A stretch of 64,000 nt of DNA from JACMNW01 sp031406155 (lineage in GTDB: Bacteria; Pseudomonadota; Alphaproteobacteria; Rhodobacterales; Rhodobacteraceae): the NCBI GenBank assembly GCA_031406155.1, contig JANOGW010000012.1, forward strand, positions 124,001 to 188,000. The letters are read 5' to 3'. The notes beneath the pieces were generated by a model that saw nothing but the letters and a program-made list of their open reading frames with translations, was not told the DNA's origin and did not search any database. Shown here piece after piece: positions 43,876 to 52,757 of the stretch; the stretch's first letter is position 1, and each line of letters starts with the position of its first letter. A program made the position numbers and the translations under genes.

Positions 43876-44637
43876 TCAGCCTTTCGGAACAACGGTGCCG
43901 ATGATCGGCCCCATCGAAAAGCCAAAATCATCACGGCCAAGTTCAGGGGCATAAAGCCGCGAAATCTTGCCATCGAAATAAAGCGCGTTGGGTAGCTGTA
44001 GCGCATCGCGAAATAGCCGGGCGAAGGTATGAAAATTGACAGGATCGTTGGCGATGGCGAACACCGCCTGCGATCCATCAGCACTGACACCCACACCGTT
44101 GCGAATGAATTTGGACGGCGAGCCGGGCAGAAACTTCGGGTGCAGCTTGCCGTCGATCACCAGCATCGGGCCGGATTGGCTGGCGTAGCGGCAGGTGGGC
44201 TTTGTGGCGGCGAAGGCACGGCTTTCGACGATGCTGAAGGTGTCACCGACGCAGAACACCCCGTTGGGCAGCAGGCCAAAGTTGCCCGGCCCATCAGAGG
44301 TTATCAGCCGGGACTTCGCTTTGCCCTCTTGCACCAGAAGGCCAACCGGCGCGCGGTCAGGGTGATACATGCCAGCGTTCATCGCGAAGCCAAGCCTCTG
44401 ACCCGTGGTGGCAAGGGTACTTTCGACACTGGTAAAACTGCCCAAAACCCCGTCTGGGCCGGAATGAAACAGCCGCAAGTCATCGGCCTTTCCCACGTCG
44501 CACAGGGTGTAGCCGATCCCGTCAAACACTTTGTCACTGCAAGCGGCCATGCCCCGCACCGGCACCAGTGCCAACAGCACCGCGATCAGCAGGCCGAAAA
44601 GCGCCGGAATTTCAGGCGTCGCTCGCGTCATCATCAT
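43876..44637 (-). CDS. phosphodiester glycosidase family protein (DUF2233)
   Basis: 253 residues. Signal-anchor/signal peptide (LFGLLIAVLLALVPVRGMAAC), then GFAMNAGMYHPDRAPVGLLVQ, NGVFC and SQSGPMLVIDGKLHP, which are the NAGPA/DUF2233 fold marks. Relatives remove GlcNAc from phosphodiesters; the bacterial substrate is unknown. It overlaps the end of rbfA by 26 bases. Three consecutive ATG codons make the exact start uncertain. Confidence 0.88.
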   Translation of the reverse strand: MMMTRATPEIPALFGLLIAVLLALVPVRGMAACSDKVFDGIGYTLCDVGKADDLRLFHSGPDGVLGSFTSVESTLATTGQRLGFAMNAGMYHPDRAPVGLLVQEGKAKSRLITSDGPGNFGLLPNGVFCVGDTFSIVESRAFAATKPTCRYASQSGPMLVIDGKLHPKFLPGSPSKFIRNGVGVSADGSQAVFAIANDPVNFHTFARLFRDALQLPNALYFDGKISRLYAPELGRDDFGFSMGPIIGTVVPKG

Positions 44638-45037
44638 CGTCGCCTGCCGCTATGTCGCGCTGAACGGTGGGGTTTGAGAAAAGCCTGCGGGTTTCTTCAA
44701 GGGCGGAAAACGTCTCGTCCGGGCGAAACCGCAGGTCGGGCGCGTATTTCAGCGTCAACTCTTTGGCGACGCGGCGGCGCAACTCGTACTTGTTGCGCGC
44801 CAAGGCCTCGATCGCGGCCTCGATGTTCGCGCCACCCAAAGGCATGATATGCACGGTCGCAACCTTCAGATCATTGGAACAACGCACTTCGCCCACGGTG
44901 ATCGACATGCGGTTCAGATCGGGGTCGTGAATCTCGGACCGGTTCAGCACATCGGACAGGGTGCGGCGGATCAGTTCGCCGACGCGCAACTGGCGCAGTG
45001 CCGTGCTTTGGGAAGGTTGTTTTGCCATCTTGGTCAT
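44612..45037 (-). CDS. rbfA: ribosome-binding factor A
   Basis: 141 residues, single KH-like domain: LRVGELIRRTLSDVLNR near the N-terminus, MSITVGEVRCSNDLKVATVHI, LRRRVAKELTLKYAPDLRFRPDETF, and an acidic tail (DDDDDASDA). Needed for 16S rRNA 5'-end processing and 30S maturation, particularly in the cold. Divergent from dapB. A second ATG lies three codons in (45028). Confidence 0.94.
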   Translation of the reverse strand: MTKMAKQPSQSTALRQLRVGELIRRTLSDVLNRSEIHDPDLNRMSITVGEVRCSNDLKVATVHIMPLGGANIEAAIEALARNKYELRRRVAKELTLKYAPDLRFRPDETFSALEETRRLFSNPTVQRDIAAGDDDDDASDA

Positions 45038-45126
45038 TTAGGCGCTTTCGACCGCCGCTGCAACGGTGGGCTTTGCGCTATGCCACCAAAGCGGCTAAAC
45101 GCGGAGTGTAAAGGTAGGGGGTTGGG

Positions 45127-45936
45127 ATGACAGAGCTGCCGGGTATCGTGATTACGGGCGCTTCGGGGCGCATGGGGCAGATGCTGATCCGCACGGTGCT
45201 GGCATCGGGCAAAGCGCGGCTGGCGGGGTGCGTTGAACGCGCGGGCCATGACTGGATCGGGTGCGATGTCGGGGTTGCGATGGGCGGCGCACCCGTAGGG
45301 GTGATTGCCACCGACGACCCGCTGGAGGCGTTTGCCAAGGCGCAAGCGGTGATCGATTTTACCGCGCCAGCGGCGACGGTGGAATTTGCCGGGCTGGCAG
45401 CGCAGGCGCGCGCGGTGCATGTTATCGGCACCACGGGGCTGGAAGAGGCGCATCTGGCACGGATTTCACTTGCCGCCCATCATGCCGTCATCGTGCGGGC
45501 GGGGAACATGAGTTTGGGCGTGAACCTGCTGGTGCGGCTGACGCAAAAGGTGGCGCAGGCGTTGGATGCGGATTGGGATATCGAGGTGGTCGAGGCGCAT
45601 CACCGCATGAAGGTGGACGCGCCGTCAGGTACGGCGTTGATGCTGGGGCAGGCGGCGGCCGATGGGCGCGGGGTGTCGCTGGACGAGGCGCGGGTTTCGG
45701 GGCGTGATGGCGTTACTCGGGCGCGGGCGCGGGGCAGCATTGGTTTTGCAGCGGTGCGTGGCGGCGATATTGTGGGTGAACACGACGTGATCTTTGCCGC
45801 CGATGGCGAGCGGATCGTACTGCGCCATATCGCGACGGATCGGGCGATCTTTGCGCGCGGCGCGTTGCGGGCGGCGCTGTGGGGGCAGGGGATGAAGCCC
45901 GGCGAATATGACATGATGGATGTTCTGGGGCTTTAG
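45127..45936 (+). CDS. dapB: 4-hydroxy-tetrahydrodipicolinate reductase
   Basis: 269 residues. Reduces HTPA to tetrahydrodipicolinate in lysine/DAP synthesis with NAD(P)H. N-terminal Rossmann motif GASGRMGQM, HVIGTTGL, and catalytic EAHHRMKVDAPSGTA with H158-H159 and K162. The C-terminal DHDV-type segment VGEHDVIFA is present. Full length. Divergent from rbfA by about 90 bases. Confidence 0.96.
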   Translation: MTELPGIVITGASGRMGQMLIRTVLASGKARLAGCVERAGHDWIGCDVGVAMGGAPVGVIATDDPLEAFAKAQAVIDFTAPAATVEFAGLAAQARAVHVIGTTGLEEAHLARISLAAHHAVIVRAGNMSLGVNLLVRLTQKVAQALDADWDIEVVEAHHRMKVDAPSGTALMLGQAAADGRGVSLDEARVSGRDGVTRARARGSIGFAAVRGGDIVGEHDVIFAADGERIVLRHIATDRAIFARGALRAALWGQGMKPGEYDMMDVLGL

Positions 45937-46016
45937 GCAGTTTTGCCGTTTGGAAAAAATTCTGATCCGAATCCGGGCTATCGGCGTAAGCGAATTAGTT
46001 ATATCGGAGATCGACC

Positions 46017-46382
46017 ATGATCCGTTCCGCCATTGTGCTGGCCTTGACCTGCATCGCTGTCAGCCCGGCGCTGGCCGAGCCGACTGCACCGGTTCGCGAA
46101 TTGCCAACATTCATGCAACTGATTGAAGGCCGTGAGTTGCGCATGGGTATTTACAACCTCAAGCTCAACGTGTCACCGGACGGGCAAATTTCCGGCTCGG
46201 CACTGGGATGGGATGTTACCGGATCTTGGCGCTGGGAAGACGGCTATTTCTGCCGCTCGATGGATTGGAGCGGCTACGCCATTCCCTACAACTGCCAATT
46301 GGTCGAAACGGTTGGCCCCGACAAGCTGCGCTTTACGGCTGACCAGGGCAGTGGGCGATCGGCGATCTTCAAGGTGCGCTAA
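46017..46382 (+). CDS. small secreted protein, roseobacter-type
   Basis: 121 residues. Signal peptide MIRSAIVLALTCIAVSPALA, then LMQLIEGRELRMGIYNLKLNVSPDGQISGSALGWDV read in family order, and a domain with two cysteines (YFCRSMDW and YNCQLVET) ending in SAIFKVR. Small proteins of this kind are common in Rhodobacterales and are sometimes misnamed dihydrodipicolinate reductase because they lie next to dapB. There is no reductase motif. Probably periplasmic; function unknown. Confidence 0.82.
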   Translation: MIRSAIVLALTCIAVSPALAEPTAPVRELPTFMQLIEGRELRMGIYNLKLNVSPDGQISGSALGWDVTGSWRWEDGYFCRSMDWSGYAIPYNCQLVETVGPDKLRFTADQGSGRSAIFKVR

Positions 46383-46392
46383 CGCCCCGGCC

Positions 46393-46569
46393 TTAGAAAT
46401 CTATTGCCAGCCCCTTCTTTTCCCAGTCGCCGTAGCGCACGGGTTCCGGGCCATCGCGCCCGCCCAGTTCTTTGGGCATCTGCTTGATATCCGCCAGTTT
46501 GCGGCGCGCTTCCGCCTCGGCCAACGCGCGCTTGGCGGCTGGGGATAGATCGAGCTTTTCGCTTGCCAT
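46393..46569 (-). CDS. DUF1674/SDHAF4-like small protein
   Basis: 58 residues from the ATG at 46569 (MASEKLDLSPAAKRALAEAEARR). The C-terminal motif KELGGRDGPEPVRYGDWEKKGLAIDF in order is the DUF1674 signature. Mitochondrial SDHAF4 of this family protects the flavinylated subunit of succinate dehydrogenase during assembly, and the bacterial protein may do the same (family knowledge). It is convergent with the secreted protein gene and divergent from rsmB. Confidence 0.87.
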   Translation of the reverse strand: MASEKLDLSPAAKRALAEAEARRKLADIKQMPKELGGRDGPEPVRYGDWEKKGLAIDF

Positions 46570-46646
46570 AATGGGGCTTCCTTGTGCCTTGATGCTTGGT
46601 GATATACGCCGATCCCGCAATGGGGCAAGCGGCGAAGGGGCGGTTT

Positions 46647-47912
46647 ATGGCGGCGGAAGGTCTGGCGGCACGGGCGGCGGCAGTGGGTTTGCTGGGGCTT
46701 GTGCTTGAGACACGCGCAATGCTGTCGGAGGCACTGGCCGATCCTTCGGGACCAATTGCCAAGCTGGGGCCATCAGACCGGGCACGGGCGCAACGGCTGG
46801 CCACGGTTACATTGCGGCATCTGGAACAGGCGGATCGGGTGCTTACACCGCATCTGCGCAAAGCGCCGCCGCAACTGGTGCATGATGCGCTGCGGTTGGC
46901 AGTGGTGGAGATTGCCGTGCTGGGCGGGGCTGCGCATGGCGTGGTGAACGCGGCGGTTGATATCGTGCGGCATGGCAATCGGACGGGGCATATGACCGGG
47001 CTGGTGAATGCCGTTCTGCGAAAGGTTGCCGCGATGGAGGCGCCGTTTGCAGCCCTGCCGCCACAGCGCTTGCCGATGTGGTTGCGCAAGCCGATGGTGG
47101 CGCGGTTGGGCCGCGATGTGGTGTCGGCAATCGAGGCGGTGCAGGCGCAGACGCCGCCGCTGGACCTGACGTTGAAGCCGGGGGTTATGCCCCAGATCGT
47201 CGGGGCGGAAGTGCTGCCGACCGGGTCCTTGCGGTTGGTTGATCCGGGGCAGGTGTCGAATTTGCCGGGATATGCGGAAGGTCAGTGGTGGGTGCAGGAC
47301 GCAGGGGCGGCACTGGCGGCGCAGTTGCTGGCCCCCACGCCGGGAATGCGTGTGCTTGATCTGTGCGCGGCACCGGGTGGCAAGACGATGCAACTGGCGG
47401 CGCTGGGTGCCGATGTGACGGCGGTGGATATTTCAGGGCCGCGCATGGCAGTGGTGGCGGAAAATCTGGCGCGCACCAAGTTGGCGGCCAAGCTGGTGGT
47501 AGCCGATGCGCTGGTTTGGGACAGTGACGGCGGGTTTGACGGCGTGCTGCTGGATGCGCCCTGTTCGGCGACGGGTACGATCCGGCGGCATCCCGATTTG
47601 CCGTTCGTGAAGGATGGTGACGAACTGCCGGTGCTGATGGACCTGCAGGCCAAGCTGTTTGATCGGGCGCTGGAATTGCTGAAACCCGGCGGGCGGTTGG
47701 TCTATTGCACCTGTTCGCTGCTGGCAGAGGAAGGCGAGGATCAGCTTGCGGCGGCATTGCTGCGGCATCCGGGGCTTACGGTTGTGGCTCCAGTGATCGA
47801 GGGTGTTGATCCTGCGTGGATAACACCCGAAGGGGCCTTGCGCCTGCGCCCGGATTATTGGGCGGACAAAGGCGGAATGGACGGCTTCTTTATGGTTTGC
47901 GTCCAGAAATAG
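46647..47912 (+). CDS. rsmB: RsmB/NOP-family 16S rRNA m5C methyltransferase
   Basis: 421 residues from the ATG at 46647, with AAGGGG seven bases upstream; ATGs at 46620 and 46596 are possible. An N-terminal NusB-like helical domain (about 1-130) is followed by a SAM methyltransferase: VLDLCAAPGGKTMQLAAL, VDIS, LLDAPCSATGTIRRHPD with one catalytic Cys, and LVYCTCSLLAEEGEDQ with the other. It methylates C967-type positions of 16S rRNA. The last 23 bases overlap the convergent SDR gene. Confidence 0.93.
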   Translation: MAAEGLAARAAAVGLLGLVLETRAMLSEALADPSGPIAKLGPSDRARAQRLATVTLRHLEQADRVLTPHLRKAPPQLVHDALRLAVVEIAVLGGAAHGVVNAAVDIVRHGNRTGHMTGLVNAVLRKVAAMEAPFAALPPQRLPMWLRKPMVARLGRDVVSAIEAVQAQTPPLDLTLKPGVMPQIVGAEVLPTGSLRLVDPGQVSNLPGYAEGQWWVQDAGAALAAQLLAPTPGMRVLDLCAAPGGKTMQLAALGADVTAVDISGPRMAVVAENLARTKLAAKLVVADALVWDSDGGFDGVLLDAPCSATGTIRRHPDLPFVKDGDELPVLMDLQAKLFDRALELLKPGGRLVYCTCSLLAEEGEDQLAAALLRHPGLTVVAPVIEGVDPAWITPEGALRLRPDYWADKGGMDGFFMVCVQK

Positions 47913-48642
47913 GGGCGAACAGGCGGTAGTAGGCCCAATCGGGCAGGAATTGCGACGCCCGGAAGATCAACGAAAAGACTGTTGGGAAGCTGACCTTGAA
48001 GTGATCGGTGCCCATGTGCTCGAACATGGTACGGGCGGCGGTGTCAGCCTCCATGATGAACGGCATGGTGAAATCGTTCTTCGCGGTCAGGCGGGTTCTG
48101 ATGAAGCCGGGGTTGGCAAGTTGCACCGAAATGCCTGTGCCACGCAGGTCGGCGTGGAGTGATTCCGCAAGGCTCATGGTGCCGGCTTTCGATGCGCAGT
48201 AACCGATGGCACCGGGCAGGCCGCGAAATCCTGACAGGCTGCCGGTGATGACGACATGGCCGGTACCGCGGGCGACCATCGCGGGTAAGGCGGCCCCGAT
48301 AACCCGGGCGCAGCCGGTCAGGTTGACGTTGCACATCGCCTCGACTTCATCGGCATTCCAGGCCTGTGCTGTGTTGGGCCAATAGACGCCCGCGAGGAAA
48401 ACCACGCCGTCAATTTCGCCCACTTCGGCGGCGGCTTTGCGCACTGACGCGGTATCGGCAACATCGCACACCACTGGGCGGGCTGGACGGGCCAGGGTGG
48501 CTGCGGCTTCGGTCAGGCGGTCTGCTGACCGGGCGGATAGGATAAGATCAACGCCAGCGCGGCTCATCTGTTGGGCCAATGCCAGACCCAAGCCCTCGGA
48601 TGCGCCGACCAGCCAGTAGCGTTTGCCTTGCCAGACCCTCAT
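47890..48642 (-). CDS. SDR-family oxidoreductase, sigma-E operon
   Basis: 250 residues. NAD(P) motif LVGASEGLGLALAQQM, then NVNLTGC, a Ser region ITGSLSGF and YCASKAG with the catalytic Tyr and Lys. Last gene of a five-gene operon whose order (FAD oxidoreductase, DUF1365, MFS, DUF3833, SDR) matches the RpoE-dependent operon next to rpoE-chrR in Rhodobacter sphaeroides. A role in lipid modification during singlet-oxygen stress is likely but its substrate is unknown. ATGA overlap with the DUF3833 gene. Confidence 0.9.
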   Translation of the reverse strand: MRVWQGKRYWLVGASEGLGLALAQQMSRAGVDLILSARSADRLTEAAATLARPARPVVCDVADTASVRKAAAEVGEIDGVVFLAGVYWPNTAQAWNADEVEAMCNVNLTGCARVIGAALPAMVARGTGHVVITGSLSGFRGLPGAIGYCASKAGTMSLAESLHADLRGTGISVQLANPGFIRTRLTAKNDFTMPFIMEADTAARTMFEHMGTDHFKVSFPTVFSLIFRASQFLPDWAYYRLFAPISGRKP

Positions 48643-49208
48643 GCCGGTACCTTTCGCATGGTTGCGATCAATTCGGCAACTGGAAAGCCGAACTTGCGAA
48701 ACTGGCTGCGATTCATGATGGTGCCGTTTTCCATAAGATACATCCAGTCCACTACATCGAGCACATGCCCGCCTGCTGAGGCGTCCAGCTTGATGCGGTA
48801 TAACATTTGCACGGCTGGCCCCTGTTGCGTGCCGCTGCCAGCGCCAACCAGATCGGGCGCATCGGCTTGGATCACGCCCAAATCGTCAACGCGCAATGTC
48901 CAGCATCGTTCCTGCACGGCACCGCTATCATAGCGGAATGTTTCAGCCAGCGTGCCAGTGTTGCCATTCCACGTACCAAGCATGTCGGCCACGAAACGCG
49001 ACGAGACCCGGCCAAGTGGACCATAGATCACGCCTTCGCATTGGACCCTGCCATTCAGGTGCTGGCGCATGTCGAACGCTGTACCAGTGGCCGCGAAGTC
49101 GCCGGGCTTTTGCGTGCGAAAGCCGATCAGGCGCGAGGCGAGCACCAATAGGGCGAGGGTGATCAGAACCCCAAGCAGAATGCCATAGACCAGTGACATG
49201 GGGATCAA
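48639..49208 (-). CDS. DUF3833 family protein
   Basis: 189 residues. An N-terminal membrane anchor (LVYGILLGVLITLALLVLASRLI) is followed by a soluble domain: FDMRQHLNGRVQCEGVIYGPLGRVSSRFVADM in order, and VVDWMYLMENGTIMNRSQFRKFGF. This is the DUF3833 pattern of lipocalin-like proteins. Function unknown; always with the neighbouring DUF1365/FAD genes in lipid-modifying clusters. Overlaps both neighbours by four bases. Confidence 0.88.
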   Translation of the reverse strand: MIPMSLVYGILLGVLITLALLVLASRLIGFRTQKPGDFAATGTAFDMRQHLNGRVQCEGVIYGPLGRVSSRFVADMLGTWNGNTGTLAETFRYDSGAVQERCWTLRVDDLGVIQADAPDLVGAGSGTQQGPAVQMLYRIKLDASAGGHVLDVVDWMYLMENGTIMNRSQFRKFGFPVAELIATMRKVPA

Positions 49209-50470
49209 GCCTTCGATGTGGGGGTTCGGGCCAGAACGGCCATGGCGACGAGTTTCAGCGCGCAGGGGACCAGCGCGTAAAGGATGGTCAGGGTTCGTAG
49301 GGCGGTTTCAGGGTTGGAATGGCCGGACCGAAAGCCTGACGCATCGAGGATCGGCAATAGCGTTCCCGCCGCAATGGCGAGCGATAGTTTGGAGACGAAC
49401 GACCAAAGGCCAAAGGCTACAGCCTCGCCGCCTTTGGTATCAAGGGTGGCAAGGCGGCGGGCAAAGATCGCAGGCAGCAGTGTCATGTCAGCACCAAGGG
49501 CGGCACCGGACGCGATGCAGATGGCGGCAAAGCCCAGCAGATCGCCGGCACCTAGGGTGGCGGCGAAGATGAAGGTGATGATCGACAGGGCCATGGCGGC
49601 CAGCAGCACTGGTTTTGCGCCATAGGTTTGGGCCAGCTTTGACCATGCGAAGGATGACAGGGCGGCAGAGAGGAAGAACAGCAAGAGGAACGCGCCTTCA
49701 TAGCCGGGGGCGGCCAGGCGGCTTTCGACGAAGTAGAGAAACAGGGTTGAAGTGACGGCGACCGGCGCGCCGTTGAACAGCGCGACCAGCAGCAGATTGC
49801 GCGCCGGGCCGTCGCGCAGGGCGATGGCAAAACCTGCCAGGCTGGGGGTCTTTGCGGCGTGCGATGTGTCGATCCATTCATGGCGCATCAGGGCAACGGC
49901 AACGACGGCGAACACCGCAAAGCCAATCGCAAAGCCGGTGTAGGGGTTGGGCATTGCTTGCGACAGCGCCGTTGGGGCAACGGCGGCGACGCAAACGCCG
50001 ATCAGCCCGCCGGTTTCACGCCAGCCTGCCAGCCGCAGATGGCCTTCGACCCCCAAATAAAGTGCTCGTGCTACGCCATTGGCGTAAAACGCGATGGTCA
50101 GATACGAAAACGCGGAGAACAGCACAGTCAGGGTCAGCGCGAACCACCAGATTGGCGCGATCGGAGGGGGTACCGCAAACAACCCCAGCATGGCCGCCGC
50201 CATCAGACCAGCGGCAAACGACACCATTGCGCCGCGATAGCGCTGCGTCACTCCCGCCAGCCAGCCCAAAAACGGGTCTTGCACCACGTCGATCAACCGC
50301 AGCGCCGCCAAAACACCGCCGAGTGTGGCAAGGCTGACGGCATAATTATCGACGTAAAACTTCGGCGCGTGCAGATAAATTGGCAGGCCGGCAGCACTCA
50401 GCATGGCCCCGAATGCCGCCCAAGGCCAAAGCCCGTTGCGGCCTCTCAGAATGGGGCTGGCTACGGCCAT
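49205..50470 (-). CDS. MFS transporter (GPH-like), sigma-E operon
   Basis: 421 residues with about twelve membrane helices, of the MFS_2/glycoside-pentoside-hexuronide type: LRLIDVVQDPFLGWLAG near the N-terminus and AICIASGAALGADMTLLPAIFARRL later, which carry the conserved acidic loop residues. Central gene of the operon, overlapping DUF3833 by four bases and sharing its last base with DUF1365. It may move a lipid precursor or a lysolipid, but that is inference. Confidence 0.88.
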   Translation of the reverse strand: MAVASPILRGRNGLWPWAAFGAMLSAAGLPIYLHAPKFYVDNYAVSLATLGGVLAALRLIDVVQDPFLGWLAGVTQRYRGAMVSFAAGLMAAAMLGLFAVPPPIAPIWWFALTLTVLFSAFSYLTIAFYANGVARALYLGVEGHLRLAGWRETGGLIGVCVAAVAPTALSQAMPNPYTGFAIGFAVFAVVAVALMRHEWIDTSHAAKTPSLAGFAIALRDGPARNLLLVALFNGAPVAVTSTLFLYFVESRLAAPGYEGAFLLLFFLSAALSSFAWSKLAQTYGAKPVLLAAMALSIITFIFAATLGAGDLLGFAAICIASGAALGADMTLLPAIFARRLATLDTKGGEAVAFGLWSFVSKLSLAIAAGTLLPILDASGFRSGHSNPETALRTLTILYALVPCALKLVAMAVLARTPTSKA

Positions 50471-51222
50471 CAGGTAATCTCATCCACTGGCGGTTCTGGC
50501 CTTGGGCGATAGCGTGCGCCCTTCATTGCCAGTTTCACCGCCTGCCAGTGGATCAGCGCCAGCACGCGGCGCGACCCGAACGGGCGGCGCAGGCAGGCCA
50601 GCAGAATTGCCGCGTTGGTCAGTGGCTTGCGTGGCCCAGTCAGCGTCGCATATAGCCCGCCATCGCCGGCGGAATAATCAATCCAGATGCCGATTTTGTC
50701 AGGCCCGATGTCGAAGCGAAACTTGTAACCACCTTCGACCGGCTGAAACGGCGAGACATGGAATATCTTTGTCGCAGTCAGCATATCTTCGCGGGTAATC
50801 GTACCCTGATCATCGCGGTGGCACAGATACGAATGCCTGTCGCCAAAGGTATTCGACACCTCGGCGATAACCGCGCGCAGGCCACCTGCAGCATCGTGGC
50901 ACAGCCAGAAACTTACCGGGTTGAACACATGCCCCATGACGCGCGGCTGTGCCAGCAACAGGATGCGATCCGCCCCCGGCAAGGCGTGGGTTGCCAGCAC
51001 ATCGCGCACCCACTGCACGCCAGAACCGTGTTTTGGCACGCCGCCATGATCGGCATCGTAAAGCGACGTCAGATTGCGCCGGTTGCGCGAAAACAGACGC
51101 GGGCCCTTGGCGGTCTCGGTATTCAGCAACAGATAATCCACACCGTAGCGAAACTGGTTCTTCACCGCGCCTTTGCGGCCGTGAAACGTCTCGCCCCGGA
51201 TATGATCAACGCGTTCGGTCAT
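50470..51222 (-). CDS. DUF1365 family protein
   Basis: 250 residues: HIRGETFHGRKGAVKNQFRYGVDYLL in order, LLAQPRVMGHVFNPVSFWLCHD, EVSNTFGDRHSYL, and KIFHVSPFQPVEGGYKF. DUF1365 proteins accompany cyclopropane-synthase and FAD-oxidoreductase genes in many bacteria; the biochemical role is unknown. Its start overlaps the FAD oxidoreductase stop (ATGA), and both belong to the RpoE-dependent operon. Confidence 0.92.
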   Translation of the reverse strand: MTERVDHIRGETFHGRKGAVKNQFRYGVDYLLLNTETAKGPRLFSRNRRNLTSLYDADHGGVPKHGSGVQWVRDVLATHALPGADRILLLAQPRVMGHVFNPVSFWLCHDAAGGLRAVIAEVSNTFGDRHSYLCHRDDQGTITREDMLTATKIFHVSPFQPVEGGYKFRFDIGPDKIGIWIDYSAGDGGLYATLTGPRKPLTNAAILLACLRRPFGSRRVLALIHWQAVKLAMKGARYRPRPEPPVDEIT

Positions 51223-52517
51223 GCGACCAGTTTCACCTCGGGCTGTTGGGCGCGCAATGCATCCACGACATCGACGGCGCTAGCAAAACCGTCTTCGTGA
51301 AAGCCGTTCTTCATCCAGGCCCCACAAAACCAAGTGTTCCGCGTACCGTTGATGGCCTTGATGCCGGATTGCGCGGCAAGTGCCGCCAGATCGAAAACCG
51401 GGTGGCGAAAAGTTGCGACATCGTGGATCAGCCGGTCATCGATGGGGCGGTTGCTGTTCAGCGTGACGAACAGCGGGTCATCATGCGGGATCGGTTGCAG
51501 CGAGTTCATCCAGTAGGTCAGATCGATTCGGTCGGGGCGCGGGCCCGCCGGCTCGGTATAAACCCAACTGGACCAGACTGCTTTGCGCTTTGGCATCAGA
51601 CTGCTGTCTGCATGCAGTACCGCCTCGTTTGGTTGGTAGCGGACGGCGCCCAGTAGACGCGTCTCATCAGGTGATGGATCGGCAATCAGGGAAAGGCTGT
51701 CATCGGAATGGGTGGCGAAGATGACCTCGTCGAACGGCTCCCATTCGCCGCCCGTGCAGCGCACCTTGACACCATCGCTGTCGCGCCGAACCGCGGTAAC
51801 GGATGCGCCAAGCCGCAGATCAACGCCTTCGTGGATCAGGACCGACTGCAGGCGGCGGACATATTCGATCGACCCGCCATCCACAGTGTACCACTGATGC
51901 TGCCCCGTCAGGCTGAGCAGGGCGTGGTTTTTCATGAACCGAACCAGCGCCTGCGCGGGAAAATCCAGGATGCCTTGCGTCGGCGTTGACCAGATCGCAC
52001 CGGATAGTGGCAGAATGTAATAGTCACGAAACCACGCCCCGGTGCCCAGATCGCGCAGCAATTCGCCCACCGTCAGGCCGGGGTTTTGCGCCGCCTGCTC
52101 GGCGCGGGCATTGAACCGCAGAACATCGCGCATCATGCCCAGAAAGCGGGGGTCGGCAAGGCGGCGCTTTTGAGCGAAGACCGCGCCCAGATTGCGCAGC
52201 CCGTATTCCAGTTTGCCGCCCGCAATGGAAGCACCGAAGGTCATGCTGCTTTTCACCACCGGCACTGACAGCTTCTCGAACAACCGCACAAGATGCGGAT
52301 AGTTGACCCTGTTATACACGATGAAGCCGGTATCGACCGGCTGATCACCGCGCTTGCCCGCCACTTTCGTACGGGCATGTCCACCGAGACGGTTTGCGGC
52401 CTCGAACAGAACGACCGCGTGGTCAGTTGCCAAAAGATGCGCTGCTGCCATCCCCGATATTCCGCCTCCAATCACGGCAATGCGCCGCGATGCGGAACTT
52501 AGCGTTTCAAATGGCAT
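51219..52517 (-). CDS. FAD amine-oxidase-like protein (UfaD-like)
   Basis: 432 residues. N-terminal FAD motif AVIGGGISGMAAAHLLA, then ANRLGGHARTK and FIVYNRVNYPHLVRLF, and TWFCGAWMKNGFHEDGFASA at the C-terminus. This is the FAD oxidoreductase of the cyclopropane/furan fatty acid group. The R. sphaeroides gene in this position (RSP_1091) is, as I recall it, the desaturase UfaD of furan fatty acid synthesis, which makes singlet-oxygen-scavenging lipids. First gene of the operon, behind a sigma-E-like promoter. Confidence 0.88.
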   Translation of the reverse strand: MPFETLSSASRRIAVIGGGISGMAAAHLLATDHAVVLFEAANRLGGHARTKVAGKRGDQPVDTGFIVYNRVNYPHLVRLFEKLSVPVVKSSMTFGASIAGGKLEYGLRNLGAVFAQKRRLADPRFLGMMRDVLRFNARAEQAAQNPGLTVGELLRDLGTGAWFRDYYILPLSGAIWSTPTQGILDFPAQALVRFMKNHALLSLTGQHQWYTVDGGSIEYVRRLQSVLIHEGVDLRLGASVTAVRRDSDGVKVRCTGGEWEPFDEVIFATHSDDSLSLIADPSPDETRLLGAVRYQPNEAVLHADSSLMPKRKAVWSSWVYTEPAGPRPDRIDLTYWMNSLQPIPHDDPLFVTLNSNRPIDDRLIHDVATFRHPVFDLAALAAQSGIKAINGTRNTWFCGAWMKNGFHEDGFASAVDVVDALRAQQPEVKLVA

Positions 52518-52552
52518 GCAGATTGCGCTCCTTGACTGCGTTTTTTGTAACT

Positions 52553-52582
52553 AAGTTACGCAGGATCTGGCGCAGCAGATCA
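52553..52582 (-). promoter_or_regulatory. sigma-E promoter of the five-gene operon
   Basis: Minus strand: TGATCT (-35, positions 52577-52582), 18 bases, TAACTT (-10, 52553-52558). The R. sphaeroides RpoE consensus is TGATCC-N18-TAAG-like, so there is one mismatch at -35 with exact spacing. The -10 lies in the 13-bp palindrome GTAACT-A-AGTTAC (52547-52559). Confidence 0.78.
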
Positions 52583-52618
52583 CGTTGACGAATTATTTTC
52601 GTGCAACTGTCGCCAAAG

Positions 52619-52648
52619 TGATCCACCTCATATGGACCGGCGTAACGC
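52619..52648 (+). promoter_or_regulatory. sigma-E autoregulatory promoter of rpoE-chrR
   Basis: Plus strand: TGATCC (52619-52624), exactly 18 bases, TAACGC (52643-52648). It matches the RpoE consensus at -35 and spacing and directs transcription into rpoE, so the sigma factor should activate its own gene. Confidence 0.8.
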
Positions 52649-52757
52649 TAACATGATGATCGAAGGGCAAATCCTTGAAAAAATGGATGCGTGGGCTGGC
52701 CCGCGTGGCTATGCTGCACTTGCAAAGGCAATGTCGCCTGCTCTGGGAAGATCATTT